64,000 bases of DNA from Bidens hawaiensis (taxonomy: Eukaryota > Streptophyta > Magnoliopsida > Asterales > Asteraceae), in assembly GCA_021521415.1 (NCBI GenBank), contig JAIQDT010001126.1:186001-250000 (forward strand), read 5' to 3'. The position numbers and the translations under genes are program-made. Under the pieces are notes generated by a model that saw only the letters and a program-made list of their open reading frames with translations, ran no database searches and was not told the origin of the DNA. Below are positions 45,884 through 58,226 of the stretch, in pieces (position 1 is the first letter of the stretch; each line of letters opens with the position of its first letter).

Positions 45884-48800
45884 TCGATGGTGGAAGCTCG
45901 ATCAACATCATCCAACACAATGTGCTTCAGAAAATGAACATTCCAGACTCAGAAATTATCCCGAGAACATCAGTATTAGTCGGTTTCAGTGGTGAAACCA
46001 AGAAAACATTGCGGGACATTAACCTCCCAATATACATCGAAGGGTTAAACTTTTACCAAATATTTTGTGTTATTGACAATCTGTCTTGTTGCAATGTTAT
46101 TCTTGGTAGGCCTTGGCTACATGGGATGAAGGCTGTAGCCTCTACTTACCATCAATGCATTAAACTACCAACTCCTTGGGGAATAGTAAGGATAGATGAT
46201 GACCAAGTGGAAGCCAAGAATTATTATTCTTCATCCATGAAGCCGACAGCTAAAAAACCGATAGCATAGCAATTACAGCAAAATCCTAGGAATGTACTGG
46301 AAGCTCGAGAGCAGGACCTAAAAGAAGTATCCTTGGATTCCGAGGATCCAGATGTGAAAGTTTTCCTAGGATCCAATATTCTTGACGACATCGAGGAGGA
46401 TCTAATATCCTTCCTAAAGCGAAGAAAATCCGCGTTTGCCTTCAAACATTCATACATGACTGGTATTTCTAAGGAGGTAATTACTCACAAATTAGGCCTT
46501 GATTTATGTATTAAACTCGTCCATCAGAAGCGAAGGAAATTCGCTCCTGAGAGGAACGCGATCATACAAGAAGAAGTTGAAAAACTTCTTAAGGCCAGTA
46601 TGATCAGATAGGTTAAGTATCCTCGATGGTTTGCTAATGTGGTTGTTGTTTCTAAAAAGAATGGAAAGTGGAGGGTGTGTGTCGATTTTACTGATTTAAA
46701 CAAGGCATGCCGCAAGGATCCTTTCCCATTACCACATATAGACTCCATGGTGGATGCAACGGCGGGACATGAAATGCTTACCTTTATGGATGCTTCCTCT
46801 GGATTCCAACAAATTCAGATGGAACCATCTGATCAGGAGGATACAACATTCATGACTCCTACCGGCATATACTGTTATACTGCTATGCCGTTTGGACTAA
46901 GAAATGCAGGGGTAACATACCAAAGAATATTCAACATGATGTTCAAGGATCAGTTGGGAAAGACTATAGAAGTATACATAGACGATATGGTGGTAAAGTC
47001 GAAGAAATTTGAGGATCACCTTAGAGACCTCGAGGAAGCATTCAATACCCTCAACCAGTATAACATGAAATTGAATCCGTCAAAATGCCACTTTGGTGTT
47101 AAGGCTGGAAAGTTTCTGGGATATATGGTGACTAAAAGAGGAATTGAAGCAAGCCCCGAACAGATTGAAGCCATCCTCAATTTGAAATCTCCTGCAAACG
47201 CAAAGGATGTCCAAAGGCTCACAGGAAGAATAGCCGCTCTCAATAGGTTTATCTCAAGATCCTCCGAGAAGTGCAAGGACTTCTATGACATCCTTAGGAA
47301 GAATAAGAAGTTTGAGTGGACGGAAAAGCATGAGGCTACGCTTACAGCCTTGAAGGATTACTTATCCTCAGCTCCAGCTCTAATGAAGCCTGTGGATAGA
47401 GAATCCTTATATTTGTATTTAGTTGTCTCAGGAAACGCAGTAAGTGCTGTCTTGGTAAAGGATCATGAAGGTGAACAACATCCCGTTTATTTTGTAAGTA
47501 AAAGTCTTCTAGATGCAGAAGCCAGGTAATCTCATTTAGAAAAATTAATTCTTGCACTTATTATGGCTTCTACTAAATTAAGACATTATTTTGAAACTCA
47601 TACTATTATTTTAATAACTAACTATCCTGTTAAGAATGTGCTTAGAAAACCAGAAATGTCAGGTAGGATGGCCAAGTGGGCTTTGAAGCAGAGTGCATAT
47701 GATATTAGTATGAGCCTAGAACAACCATTAAATCACAAGCATTTGCAGACTTTGTGGCTGATTTCAGTAGCGACATGCAGAAAGAAGCTGACTTGGAAGT
47801 TCAAAAACTAGAACAAACCAAGGATCCTTGGATCCTCTTTACAGATGGAGCTTCTAATGTAAGAGGAACATGATTGGGTGTCCTACTAAAATTGCCACAA
47901 AGGGACATAATACCCCAGTCCATTGCATGTGCATTCCAAGCCACAAACAATGAGGCGGAATATGAAGCACTTATCGCAGGTTTACTTTTAGCCAAACAGA
48001 TGAGGATCAGGTATCTTCAAGTTTATATAGACTCTTTACTTATAACTAACCACTTTAACGGTTCTTATACTGTAAAAGGTGAGATATGGTCAAATATTTA
48101 GAAATTGTGAAGGAATTAGCGAAATCCTTCGAGTTGTTTAGTATCATGCAGGTACCAAGAGAAGAAAATGCCGAGACAGATGCCTTAGCAAACTTAGCAT
48201 CATCATTAAAAATCCCGGATGATGTAAAGATACATATCATTCATATATTGTCTCCGGCAATTGGAGAGCATAAAGTTATGGAGGTAACAGTGGATTGCAC
48301 AGGAGAACATATGGATCCTCCATCCTCTTCAAAAGTAGGATCTTGGATCCTTCCAATCAAAAAATTCCTCCAAGATGGAGAGATCCCTACAGGGGAAAAT
48401 CCTAAAGCTTTCAGATTAAAGGTATCACAATTCATTATTTTACGAGATATTGTGTATAGAAAATCTCTTGCAGGTCCCTATCTGAGATGCATTGAGGATC
48501 CTGAAATACAAGAGGTACTTCAAGACTTCCACGAAGGCGATTGAGGCAACCACACAGGGGGAAGAGCATTATTCTCCAGGATACTTAGGGCTGGATACTT
48601 CTGGCCAACAATGAAGAAGGATGCTATGGAATACTCAAAGAAGTGTGATGCTTGCCAAAGGCATGGAAACATTCTTCACTAGCCAGCAGAACCTATGTAT
48701 CCTATATTATAGGCAAGCTACCAAAGGCACCAGGCGGAAAGGTCTTTATGCTTGCTATGACAGACTACTTCTCTAAATGGATTGAAGTAGAAGCATTCGT

Positions 48801-49280
48801 GCAAGTCCGAGAAAGGGAAGTTATATCCTTTATTAAAAGAATATTATAACTAGATTTGGTATCCCTTCTGAAATTGTTTGTGACAATGGTTCCCAGTTTA
48901 TCGGGAAAAGAACCACTAACTTTTGTGACAGTTGGGGCATCAAGATGATCACTTCTACACCAGTTCATCCTCAAGCCAATGGTCAAGCAGAGTCAAGCAA
49001 CAAGATTATAATCAACAACTTGAAGAAGAAGCTAGGATCTAGAAAGGAAAGTGGGCTGAGGAACTTCCTTATGTTCTTTGGGATGATAGAACAACACCTA
49101 AGAATGCAACAGGTTAAACACCCTTTTCATTGGTGTTTGGATCAGAAGTTGTAATCCCTAAAGAAATGGTGTTTCCTACTGCTAGAACAAGCATCCGTGA
49201 TCCTGAGGCCAATAATGAAATCCTTCTCCAAGATCTAGATACTGTTGATGAACTAAGAGACCTAGCATCCGTGGGCAAGT
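45868..49280 (+). pseudogene. pol: Tat pol (protease, RT, RNase H, aRNase H, integrase), broken
   Basis: Protease RRILVDGGSSINIIQHNVLQ with ILGRPWLHGM. RT from 46639: KWRVCVDFTDLNKACRKDPF, AMPFGLRNAGVTYQRIFNMM and the catalytic YIDDMVVKSK. RNase H tail YLVVSGNAVSAVLVKDHEGE. A second, archaeal-like RNase H (about 47830-48240) carries WILFTDGASN and NNEAEYEALIAGL, the Tat hallmark. Integrase pieces include AMTDYFSKWIE, VCDNGSQF and PQANGQAESSNK, covering the D, D and E positions. In-frame stops lie near 46267, 46609 and 47527, with others and frameshifts further on. The protease frame overlaps the gag frame near 45868-45883 in a -1 relation, which could be mutational or the original gag-pol arrangement. 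Confidence 0.9.
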
Positions 49281-49289
49281 CACCAGTTG

Positions 49290-49520
49290 ACATCCGTATC
49301 CTTGGGCCAGTCCCCAGTTTGGGCTTGTCCCCAGTTTTTGGGGTTGTCCCCAGTTTAACACCAGATTACATGGGCTTGTCCCCAGATTACACGGGCTTGT
49401 CCCCAGTTCACGGGTTTGTCCCCAGATTACACGGGCTAGTCCCCAGATTAAACGGGCTTGTCCCCAGTTTATTTTATGGGCTTGTCCCCGGTTTATTGGG
49501 TTTAATCCCAGATAATATCA
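49290..49520 (+). repeat. GTCCCCAG minisatellite, about 11 units of ~18-21 bp
   Basis: Follows the truncated integrase C-terminus. Unit approximates GGGCTTGTCCCCAGATTACA C; each has GTCCCCAG or GTCCCCGG. It is translated in the pol frame as GLSPDYT-like heptapeptides. Its core TCCCCA is the complement of the polypurine tract core TGGGGA about 650 bp downstream. Confidence 0.8.
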
Positions 49521-50180
49521 TAAGTTATTTGCATCAGGTATCAAAAATTAGATTCTGAGGATCACCGAATGATCAATACTTATGGATTCAAAATCCTTTA
49601 ATTCAGTTTTATAAGGATTGCAAAAGGATCAATACTTATGGTATATTAGGTCTAACCAGACCTTACGGTATGATTTCTGTTTATCGGTTTACACTTATTT
49701 GATTTCAGTTTATATCTTCATAGATATAAGGATTCATTATTCTCAATCTATTTTTATAAGGATTTAAGATTCTGGTTTATTTTTGCAAGAATATTTTATC
49801 CTAAAAACTTTTTACTAAAGAATATTTTTCAAAACTTTCAACAAGTTTAAAGCTATATCAGACAAACTTTCAAAATAACAGACAATCAACAGATAGTTAA
49901 AAGATACTATTTATTAAACTTACTTGCAATTACCAAAAATCTTAACCCAGATTTCACCATTCAAAAAATGGACCGTCCACCGGGGTTAAACAGGTGTTAC
50001 TAGTTGTTCATGATTTGCAGGGAGAAGGATATACAGCCGGAAGGGAAGTTCCCATGGAAACTCCATTGATATGTGACAATTATATCCAGCTTGTCAAATC
50101 TCATATGTTTTTGCGGAAGTTTGAATTCAAAGGAAAAATGACAGCTATGATCTTATCACAACCGCCATTTTGGGGACAAT
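49521..50180 (+). other. 3' untranslated region of the Tat element
   Basis: AT-rich, non-coding except a 72-codon frame without family resemblance (49994-50212). It ends with the polypurine-like tract at about 50169-50180 abutting TGTTAG of the 3' LTR. Confidence 0.6.
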
Positions 50181-50194
50181 TGTTAGTGCACAGA

Positions 50195-52082
50195 TGTCAC
50201 ACCCCCATCTAAGGCCTAGGAGTATGACCATAAGTTGGTATCGTAATTTTAAATAAATCAGAGTTACGTTTAGTTTGCGGAAGACTTATAAATTTTAAGG
50301 ATCGAAATAAAATATTTACATAAAAGGCGGGATTATAAAATACCCGTTTGAGTTAACAAAAGATTAGTTGTTTATGTTACAAAACCACCATATATTAAGT
50401 TTTACAAAATAAATCCGAGCCATCGGATATATAAGCACTTCGTAACTCCAAGTGCTAAACTTGTTCACCTGCAAAATGTAAGAAAATACGTCAGCAACGA
50501 ATGCTGGTGAACATGTTGATGCAAAATAACTTATTTTACTTTATTACCCCTCGAGACTACGCCTGCCTCGGCCCAACGTGGCTTAGGAATAACAAATTCA
50601 AATAACACAGTATAAACTAGAGCCTCTACACTAGGTCACCTCACAAACACCGCAGCGTTTGACTTAGTTAAGTACCCGTAAATATACACAACGGTCGTAC
50701 TCCCAGCAGGAGAGCGTCCTACGACCAAGGGTGGTGCGATCATGCCCATACATCGCATAGTACCACCTATGTAAGGATCCAGACATATGTATACCACAGC
50801 CTGAGGGCTAGGTTCATACCCATAGTTATAACGGTTTTAGGAACACATAGTTCCTTGTAAACAATTTCATATAACAAGTTGACTCTTTTGAAAACAGGTT
50901 TAAAAGTTTGGGGGGCGTATTCACCTTATCTCTTTAGGATCGGCTTCACTCACCGTCCAAGGGTCTTTCCCTTTCTTTATCTAGAACCTTATAAATATTT
51001 GTTAGTCGGATACACGATCCGGCTTAAGACCTTTAGTCTTATATCTCAATCGTTGATTGAACCTTTAGTTCAATTCTTATTTACTTAAAAACCTCTTGTT
51101 TAAAAGTAAATTATAAACCTTTAGTTTATATGAAAACCCGACGTTTCTTCTTCTCTAAGAAACGTAATCGTTTCTTTTATTATTTAAGAATACTCTTTAT
51201 TCATTAAATAATATTTTCATAACAAAGAATATATACATATATACTTACACACATATATATGTTATCACATATTCAACATTCAATATTTCATTCATTTCTT
51301 TGTTATGTTTTCTTTTCTTTTCTTTTATCGAGGTATCGAGTATAACCCCGACTTAAGGCCAAAGCCTTGAATATAATATTAATTTATATTGAATTCGATA
51401 TTACGCCTAACCTTAATGGCGTACCGAAATCCTAGGGACTTGAGCAGCACTCCGACGCCGCTTTACTTCGGTACTCGTTGACACGTTTATCGAGATTCAT
51501 TTCCATTTCAACAACACCTTCTTGGTATGTGGGTGGAGGGTGGTATGAACTTTCAAGGAAACGATGATACACAAACGAGATTCGAGGCACGCTTATCGAG
51601 GAAATCGTTTATATGATTGTTGGGTTTTAGAGAGAGACTTGAGAGCAGGTTCTGGTGTGAAGAATGATCCACCCCTTGGCTGCTATTTATAGGGGAAATT
51701 TGATGTCCCATCGATGTACGCGATGGGCTCCTGGGCACCCGTCGCGTACCGCGATGTAGCCCAGGTGAGTCACAACGTAGGTCTGCCACGTGTCGTCACG
51801 TGGCAGACGTTGTGTCACGTGGCGGACGTTGCGCCACATGTGGCCACGTGTCAGGACACGTGGCGACCAATGTGCCACGTGTGGACACGTGGCATACCAC
51901 GTGTCTCGTTGTCAGACGCCCCATCGCGGTACGCGATGGGTTTCTCTGATGACCTATCGCGTAGCGCGATTAGTAGAAAAATCAGAATTTTCATTTTAAC
52001 CCTTTAGTTTGGAATTTGGCAATTTCAGTTCCTAGACTTTGGAAAGTTGATACTTTGAACTCGAAATTTTCACGTTGTTACA
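50195..52082 (-). repeat. LTR (3' in element orientation) of Tekay
   Basis: 1888 bp, shorter than its partner by several small deletions (for example bases matching 59025-59040 and 59513-59540). Minus-strand TATA box CTATAAATAG at 51692-51683. Confidence 0.93.
51704..51971 (-). promoter_or_regulatory. G-box cluster and palindromes in the Tekay 3' LTR
   Basis: Counterpart of the 59788-60079 module. Eight CACGTG (51787-51903), palindromes at 51707-51727 (centre mutated), about 51739-51756, 51920-51940 and about 51953-51970. It has lost three G-boxes relative to the partner LTR by point change and a short deletion. Confidence 0.75.
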
Positions 52083-52122
52083 TCCTCCCCACCTTAAAAC
52101 AAATCTCGTCCTCGATATTGCT

Positions 52123-55100
52123 TTACTCGAACAAGTGTGGGTATTTTCTTTTCATTTCCGATTCGAGTTCCCAAGTATATTCGGGCCCTCTACGCGAGTC
52201 CCATTTAACTTTCACAATTTTCAAATTTTTTCTTTTCAATTTCTTTATTTTCGAATCTTCAATTTGTATTGGACGTTCTACGAATTTTAAGTTTTCGTTT
52301 ATTTCTACGTCTTTTAATGGCGTAGCTAAAGATTCGCTGGTCAAGCATTTACGCAGATTCCAAACATGGAATACATCATGTATCCCTTGCATTTCCTCGG
52401 GTAATCACAAACGGTATGCAACATTACCGATTCGTTCGAGTACCTCAAAAGGTCCAACGAATCGAGGACTTAACTTTCCTTTCTTACTGAAGCGAACAAC
52501 GCCTTTCCAAGGCGAGACTTTCAACAGAACCTTGTCACCGACATTAAATTCTAATGGCTGACGATGAACATTGGCGTAGCTCTTTTGGCGATCACGCGCC
52601 GTCTTAACTCATTCTCGGATTTGGAGAACTTTGTCAGTAGTTTCTTGGACTATCTCGGGTCCAGACAATTGATTATCTCCAGTTTCAGACCAACACACGG
52701 GCGTTCTACACTTACGACCATATAACGCCTCAAATGGTGCGGCTTGAATACTTGTGTGATAACTATTATTGTACGAGAATTCCATTAGGGGTAAGTGGTC
52801 ATCCCAACTTCCACCTAAATCGATCACACAAGCTCGGAGCATATCTTCCAACGTTTGAATCGTCCTTTCACTTTGCCCTTCGGTTTGTGGATGATAGGCA
52901 GTGCTAAGGTTTAACTTCGTACCAAGAGCTTGTTGGAAGCTTTTCCAGAAATGAGACGTAAAACGACTGTCTCGATCAGATATTATAGACAGCGGTACTC
53001 CATGCAAAGCGACAATGGTGTTTACATATATACGCGCTAGTCTATCCATAGAATACGACTCATTGATGGATATAAAGTGTGCGAATTTCGTCAATCGATC
53101 CACAATCACCCAAATAGCATTGTGTTGTTGAGTCGTCTTCGGGAGTTTGGTAATGAAGTCCATAGTAATTAACTCCCACTTCCAAACGGGAAGTTCGGGT
53201 TGCTGAAGCAATCCCGAAGGCTTTTGGTGTTCAGCCTTGACTTTCAAACACGTCAAACATTTCGCAACGTGCGAAGCGACATCTCTTTTCATTCCATTCC
53301 ACCAATAATTCTCCTTGAGATTATGGTACATTTTATCACTTCTGGGATGCATCATATACTTCGACTTGTGAGCTTCGTTCAAGATTTTCTCACGCAATCC
53401 TCCAACTATTGGTACCCAAATCCTATTGCCGAGTCTAAGGATACTATCGTCACCTTTGACTAACGAGTAATGGTGCCGATGCGTTTTTCATCGGCAATTT
53501 GGTTTTCCTTAATTACTTGAGCTTGAGTGGACTTGATTTTTTCAATGAGATCAATTTGAAGTTCTAGACGCAACGCTCGGACTCTTTTGGGTTTCTCATG
53601 TTCCTTGTGACTTAAGGCATTAACCACAACGTTGGCCTTACCTTCATGATAAATGATTTCACAGTCGTAGTCGTTTAGCGTTTCCATCCATCTCCGTTGG
53701 CGCATGTTCAACTCTTTTTGATCAAAGATATGTTTCAAGCTCTTATGATCAGTGTACACGGTGAATCTTACTCCATAGAGATAGTGCCTCCATATCTTAA
53801 GTGCAAAGATAATGGAGCCTAACTCTAGATCGTGAGTCGTGTAGTTCTTCTCGTGTACCTTGAGTTGACGAGAGGCGTAGCGATTACTTTCTTGCGTTGC
53901 ATTAGTACACATCCCAAACCCGAGTGAGATGCATCACAAAAGACTACAAAATATTCAGTACCTTCTTGCAAAGCCAAGATAGGTGCTTGGGTGAGCTTTT
54001 GTTTAAGTATATCGAAGCCTCTTGTTGCTTCGTTCCCCATTTATACTTGATATTCTTACGAGTCAAGGAAGTTAAGGGAACGGCAATTCAAGAAAAGTTC
54101 TCGATGAATCTACGGTAGTAGCCGGCCAAACCTAAGAAACTTCGGATCTCGGTTGGCGACTTCGGGACTTCCCACTTAGAGATAGCTTAAATCTTAGCGG
54201 GGTCAACTTGAATACCGTTAACGTTAATGACGTGACCAAGAAATTGCACCTCGTGCAACCAGAACTCGCATTTCGAGAACTTAGCGTACAGTTTCTCGGT
54301 CCTAAGAATTTCAAGTAACGTTCGAAGATGAATTTCATGATCAGCCTTAGACTTAGAGTAAATAAGTATGTCGTCGATGAATACGATAACAAATTTATCC
54401 AAGTAAGGTTTGCATGTACGATTCATCATGTCCATGAACGCAGCTGGGGCATTAGTAAGTCCGAACGGCATAACCGTGAACTCATAATGTCCATACCTTG
54501 TTCAAAATGCGGTCTTTGGAATATCTTCGGATTGGACTTTGAGTTGGTGATAGCCGGAACGAAGATCGATTTTAGAAAAATAGCTAGCACCTTGAAGTTG
54601 GTCAAAAAGGTCATCGATACGAGGGAGTGGATATCGGTTTTTGATTGTGACTTTGTTCAACGCACGATAATCAATACACATCCTCATGGAACCATCCTTC
54701 TTCTTTACAAACAGAATTGGCGCTCCCCAAGGCGACGAACTCGGTCGAATAAACCCTTTCTCCAATAACTCATCGAGTTGTTTCTTCAACTCCTTCATCT
54801 CGGTCGGCGCTAAGCGATACGGAGCTTTGGCGATCGGAGCAGTACCGGGAATAAGATCAATCCTAAACTCTACTTCACGATCGGGTGGGATACCAGGAAG
54901 TCCATCAGGAAAGACGTCAGAAAAATTAGAAACGATAGGGACGTCTTTAATTTCTTTTGGCTTTGATTCTTCAGTGACGTAGGCCATGAATGCGAGGCAT
55001 CCTTGATTCAAACATTTGATAGCCCTAATCATGGAAATTATGCTAACTTGGCCAACGTCTTTGTCCCCCTTCAATTAGAATCGTTCGTTTGTCGAGGGCT

Positions 55101-55441
55101 TGAAGTTCAGTAGTTTTGTTATTGCAAATTATACGGGCATGGTTATCGGATAACCAATCCATACCAAGTACTATATCAAAACCAGCCAGACTCATGGGTA
55201 ACAAACATATAGGCAGAATATAACCAGCCAAATGAATTTTTCCGTTTTCAAGGGCTTCGGAGATTTTAACGATTTCGCCACTAGCAGTCTCGACGCTTAG
55301 AGTTTTATTTAGTTTTATTAATGATTCGTTTAATAGACTACAGAAATTATAATCTATAAAACTTAAATTTGCACCTGAATCGAATAAAACTCTAGCATAT
55401 GTGTCGTTGACTAGAAACGTACCGGTGATGGTTTCTGGCAC
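52123..55441 (-). pseudogene. pol: Tekay pol (protease, RT, RNase H, integrase, chromodomain), broken
   Basis: Protease: RVLFDSGANLSFIDYNFCSL and IVLGMDWLSDNHARI (55441-55043). [58 protein letters not shown] and the catalytic [12 protein letters not shown]. RNase [19 protein letters not shown] and [20 protein letters not shown]. Integrase (53397-52609): [49 protein letters not shown] and [20 protein letters not shown] give the zinc-binding region and DDE residues. The C-terminal end (52392-52123), FHVWNLRKC ... KIVKVKWDSRRGPEYTWELE, is the CHD-II-like chromodomain of Tekay. Several shifts and stops separate the parts (for example near 55043-55074, 54187-54040, 53460 and 52609). Confidence 0.93.
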
Positions 55442-55489
55442 ATCAGCGGCTCTTTTTGTGTCGAGTACAAAGACTCGAGCGTTTCCCTT

Positions 55490-56671
55490 TCAGTTTTGGC
55501 CACTTCCACCCGCACCACCAGCAGCAGGCTTGTTCTTTGGGCACTCGAAACTTAAATGGCCCATCTCCTTGCAGTTATAGCAAGTCATCTTTTTCTTCCA
55601 ACAATTTGCAGCATCATGTCCTGTACGATTATAGGATTCACAGACTTTAGGAGATGGGGCGAAATTGCATCGGCCGTTATGGTACCTCCTACAAGTCTTG
55701 CATGGCGTTGAGTTGTTTCGGTTTACGCCTTTGCTTCTAAAGTTGGATCCTTCTCCAGTTCTCCCTTGTGAAGTCGTCGGTGTCACCTTCTTGTCCTATT
55801 CTTTGTTGAGGACTAAGCCGCCCATCAGATAACCAGCTAATTCCATAGCAGAGTCAGCGGTTTGAGGTAGGTGAGACCTCACCATATCGCGGATTTCCCG
55901 CGGGAGTCCCCAAATGTATCAGGTGACTTTGCTTGATTCAGGACTTACCAGCTGAGGAACGAGACGACAATACTCAAGGAATTTAGTATTGTACTCTCGT
56001 AGGTTTGTTCCCACGACCTTATGATTTAAGAACTTTGTTTGAATCTGGTCGGTCTCGTGCATGGGACAAAACTTTCCAATCACCAATGCCTTAAACTCTT
56101 CCCAGTTCAAGCCATACATTGCTTCTCTCCCTTTGCTCATCAACAGAGCATTCCACCACTCATGGGCTTCACCCTTGAACATAAGGGCAGAGTATTGAAT
56201 TTTCTCCTCCTCAGAACACTTACTCGTGATTACAATCGTTTCCATCTCCTCGAGCCACCTCACAGTCGTGATGGCTCCCTTATCGCCATGAAACTCTTTC
56301 GGCCCATAATATTTAAAATCCTTAAACGTACACCCACTCACTTACAATTTCTTAAACTTTTGCCTAACACCCTCATCGGCATTAGACCCATGATCGCTTT
56401 CTTCATCACGGAATGGATTAGGACGAGATTTAACAGATTTCTATGGATGAACGGAAGGGTTAATAGTTCGGGAATGTCTAGATTGTCGAGATTGAGATCT
56501 AAACGTTGATTCTTCCCTAACCGCATCTTTAATCATCTTTTGGATTTTATTCATGTATTTCTCGGGAATTTCTTCCTTTCGTTCGTTCTCAGGGCCTTTC
56601 CCCTTATCTCTCATTTCTTTTCGAACGTTCTCATTATTGTTACTTTGTTCAGACATTTTCTTTCTTTTCAA
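55490..56671 (-). pseudogene. gag: Tekay gag, broken
   Basis: Begins MSEQSNNNENVRKEMRDKGK (ATG at about 56656), highly charged. The capsid part (56341-55919) has KYYGPKEFHGDKGAITTVRW, EEEKIQYSALMFKGEAHEWW and NLREYNTKFLEYCRLVPQLV. The last part (55786-55490) has two zinc-knuckle motifs, a degenerate CESYNRTGHDAANC and a full CYNCKEMGHLSFEC. At least two frameshifts near 56340-56500 and a TGA near 55919 break it. Confidence 0.92.
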
Positions 56672-56910
56672 TTAGTCTAAAAATTTTAACGATGTTTCTT
56701 TATTAAATACACATTTTATTTCATATATACATATCTCAAACGATATGTATATTTTATATTACATATATATATATATATATATATCATTTCAACGATATAT
56801 ATATATATATAACTCGTCCTATCATTACAAGAGAACTTTTCAAACGTTCTTTATTTATACACATAGCATATAGAACTATTTTACACACAGTCTTCACATG
56901 ACCACCATCT

Positions 56911-58065
56911 TCAGTTCCTCAAGAACTTCTTCACAGCTTTCGATATTTTGTTGCACTTATGAAGGATTGTTTCTCCAACTTTCTTCTTTTTCTTCTCTTC
57001 CTCGTCTACCTTCTTCCTCCAGTCATCGGTTTCGTGCAATGCGCGATCCAGGTGTTCTTCATATGACTGTGGGATTATGTTGGGGTATCCATACTGCGGA
57101 GGTGGGTCACGGTAACCCAGAGTCACCATCTCGTAATGATTCCTCGGCTCTGGATACGGAACATAGTCCATGTCGGATGAAAGGTAGAGGTAGGTCTTGG
57201 CAGCTTGGTTCTGCTCTCGGATCTCGTCGGCTTGCTCTTGAATTGACAAAATTTCTCCTTGAAATGATGGGAAGCTTGATGAAGCTTGGTTCCTTAGTTT
57301 CTCAAGGTGTTGAACATACGGGTCAACGGAACCATAGCTTGGTTGATGGGAAGTGAGTGATCTTTCCATTGAGCTTGACATCTCGTTGGGATTTTCAGGA
57401 TGCTCTTCTTCCGTTTCTTCCGCGATTTCTTCCTCATGGTCCTCTTCTTCTTCAGGATCCTCTTCTTCGGATTCCTCCTCTTCTTCTGGTTCCTCTTCTT
57501 CCTGTTCATCTTCCTCCATGGGTTGTGTGGTTTCATTGTTTATTGGTATCATCTGAAAAGTCTCAGTGGGTATCATAACCCTCATCTTGGGTCTATGGGA
57601 TGGTCCTTCATGATTGGTTGGTTGGGAGTTAACTTCATTGAAAGTGGAGCTTCCGGCATGCCACTCTTGCTGTTCGGAGAGATATTTCATCCACTCGGAG
57701 GATGGTTGAGAGTTTGGTAAGTATCCGGCTAGATAACATTGTGGTATCTCCAAGGGTTGGTAAGTTGGGATTTCAGTTGGATGGTACATCAGTATTTTGG
57801 AGGGATTATACATCGGTATTGCTGATGGATGATAGCTTGAGTGTCTTGGTGGTTTAATTCCTTGTTTTGGTGGACTATCGGGAACATCTATTGGGTAATG
57901 CCTGCTTCCGGGATAATACAAAGGTTTGGACAAGTCGTGTTCTACGTCTTGGTTGAAGTATGCTTCATAATAACCCTCGCTCATGTTGTCTTCGGGGTAG
58001 GGTACGGCAATTCCAGCTTTCTTTGCCTTGTGCACAAAGTCTTCGGTGTGAGATTTGAACGACAT
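56911..58065 (-). CDS. Extra acidic ORF between primer-binding site and gag of the Tekay element
   Basis: An uninterrupted 384-codon frame that starts about 145 bp after the primer-binding site, so it is the first ORF on the element RNA. It begins MSFKSHTEDFVHKAKKAGIA. It has Pro/Tyr/His-rich repeats (SAIPMYNPSKILMYHPTEIP), a ~60-residue run dominated by Glu (about residues 184-245), and a basic C-terminus (KKVDEEEKKKKKVGETILHK...KAVKKFLRN). No domain is recognised, and no signal peptide or membrane segment is seen. Extra ORFs before gag are known in Ogre-type Tat elements but not as a standard part of Tekay. That this long frame is unbroken while gag and pol are not is notable. A captured or element-specific accessory protein is possible; so is chance survival of a low-complexity frame. 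Confidence 0.6.
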   Translation of the reverse strand: MSFKSHTEDFVHKAKKAGIAVPYPEDNMSEGYYEAYFNQDVEHDLSKPLYYPGSRHYPIDVPDSPPKQGIKPPRHSSYHPSAIPMYNPSKILMYHPTEIPTYQPLEIPQCYLAGYLPNSQPSSEWMKYLSEQQEWHAGSSTFNEVNSQPTNHEGPSHRPKMRVMIPTETFQMIPINNETTQPMEEDEQEEEEPEEEEESEEEDPEEEEDHEEEIAEETEEEHPENPNEMSSSMERSLTSHQPSYGSVDPYVQHLEKLRNQASSSFPSFQGEILSIQEQADEIREQNQAAKTYLYLSSDMDYVPYPEPRNHYEMVTLGYRDPPPQYGYPNIIPQSYEEHLDRALHETDDWRKKVDEEEKKKKKVGETILHKCNKISKAVKKFLRN

Positions 58066-58226
58066 CTAATATTATGGGTGGTTTAGAATGTAGAGTGGGA
58101 AAAGAAAGGATACCAGCCTATCTTATCCCTAAAACACATAAACAATTATTTCCTATACTTGGATCGAAGCTTGGGTATTGTTTTATGATACCCGATTCGC
58201 TAAGATCGATGGCTCAGATACCAACC

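Noticed and set aside
57353..57720. Ser-rich and Leu/Phe-rich plus-strand frames near 57400
   Set aside because: Antisense of the Glu-rich GAA/GAG run in the Tekay accessory ORF.
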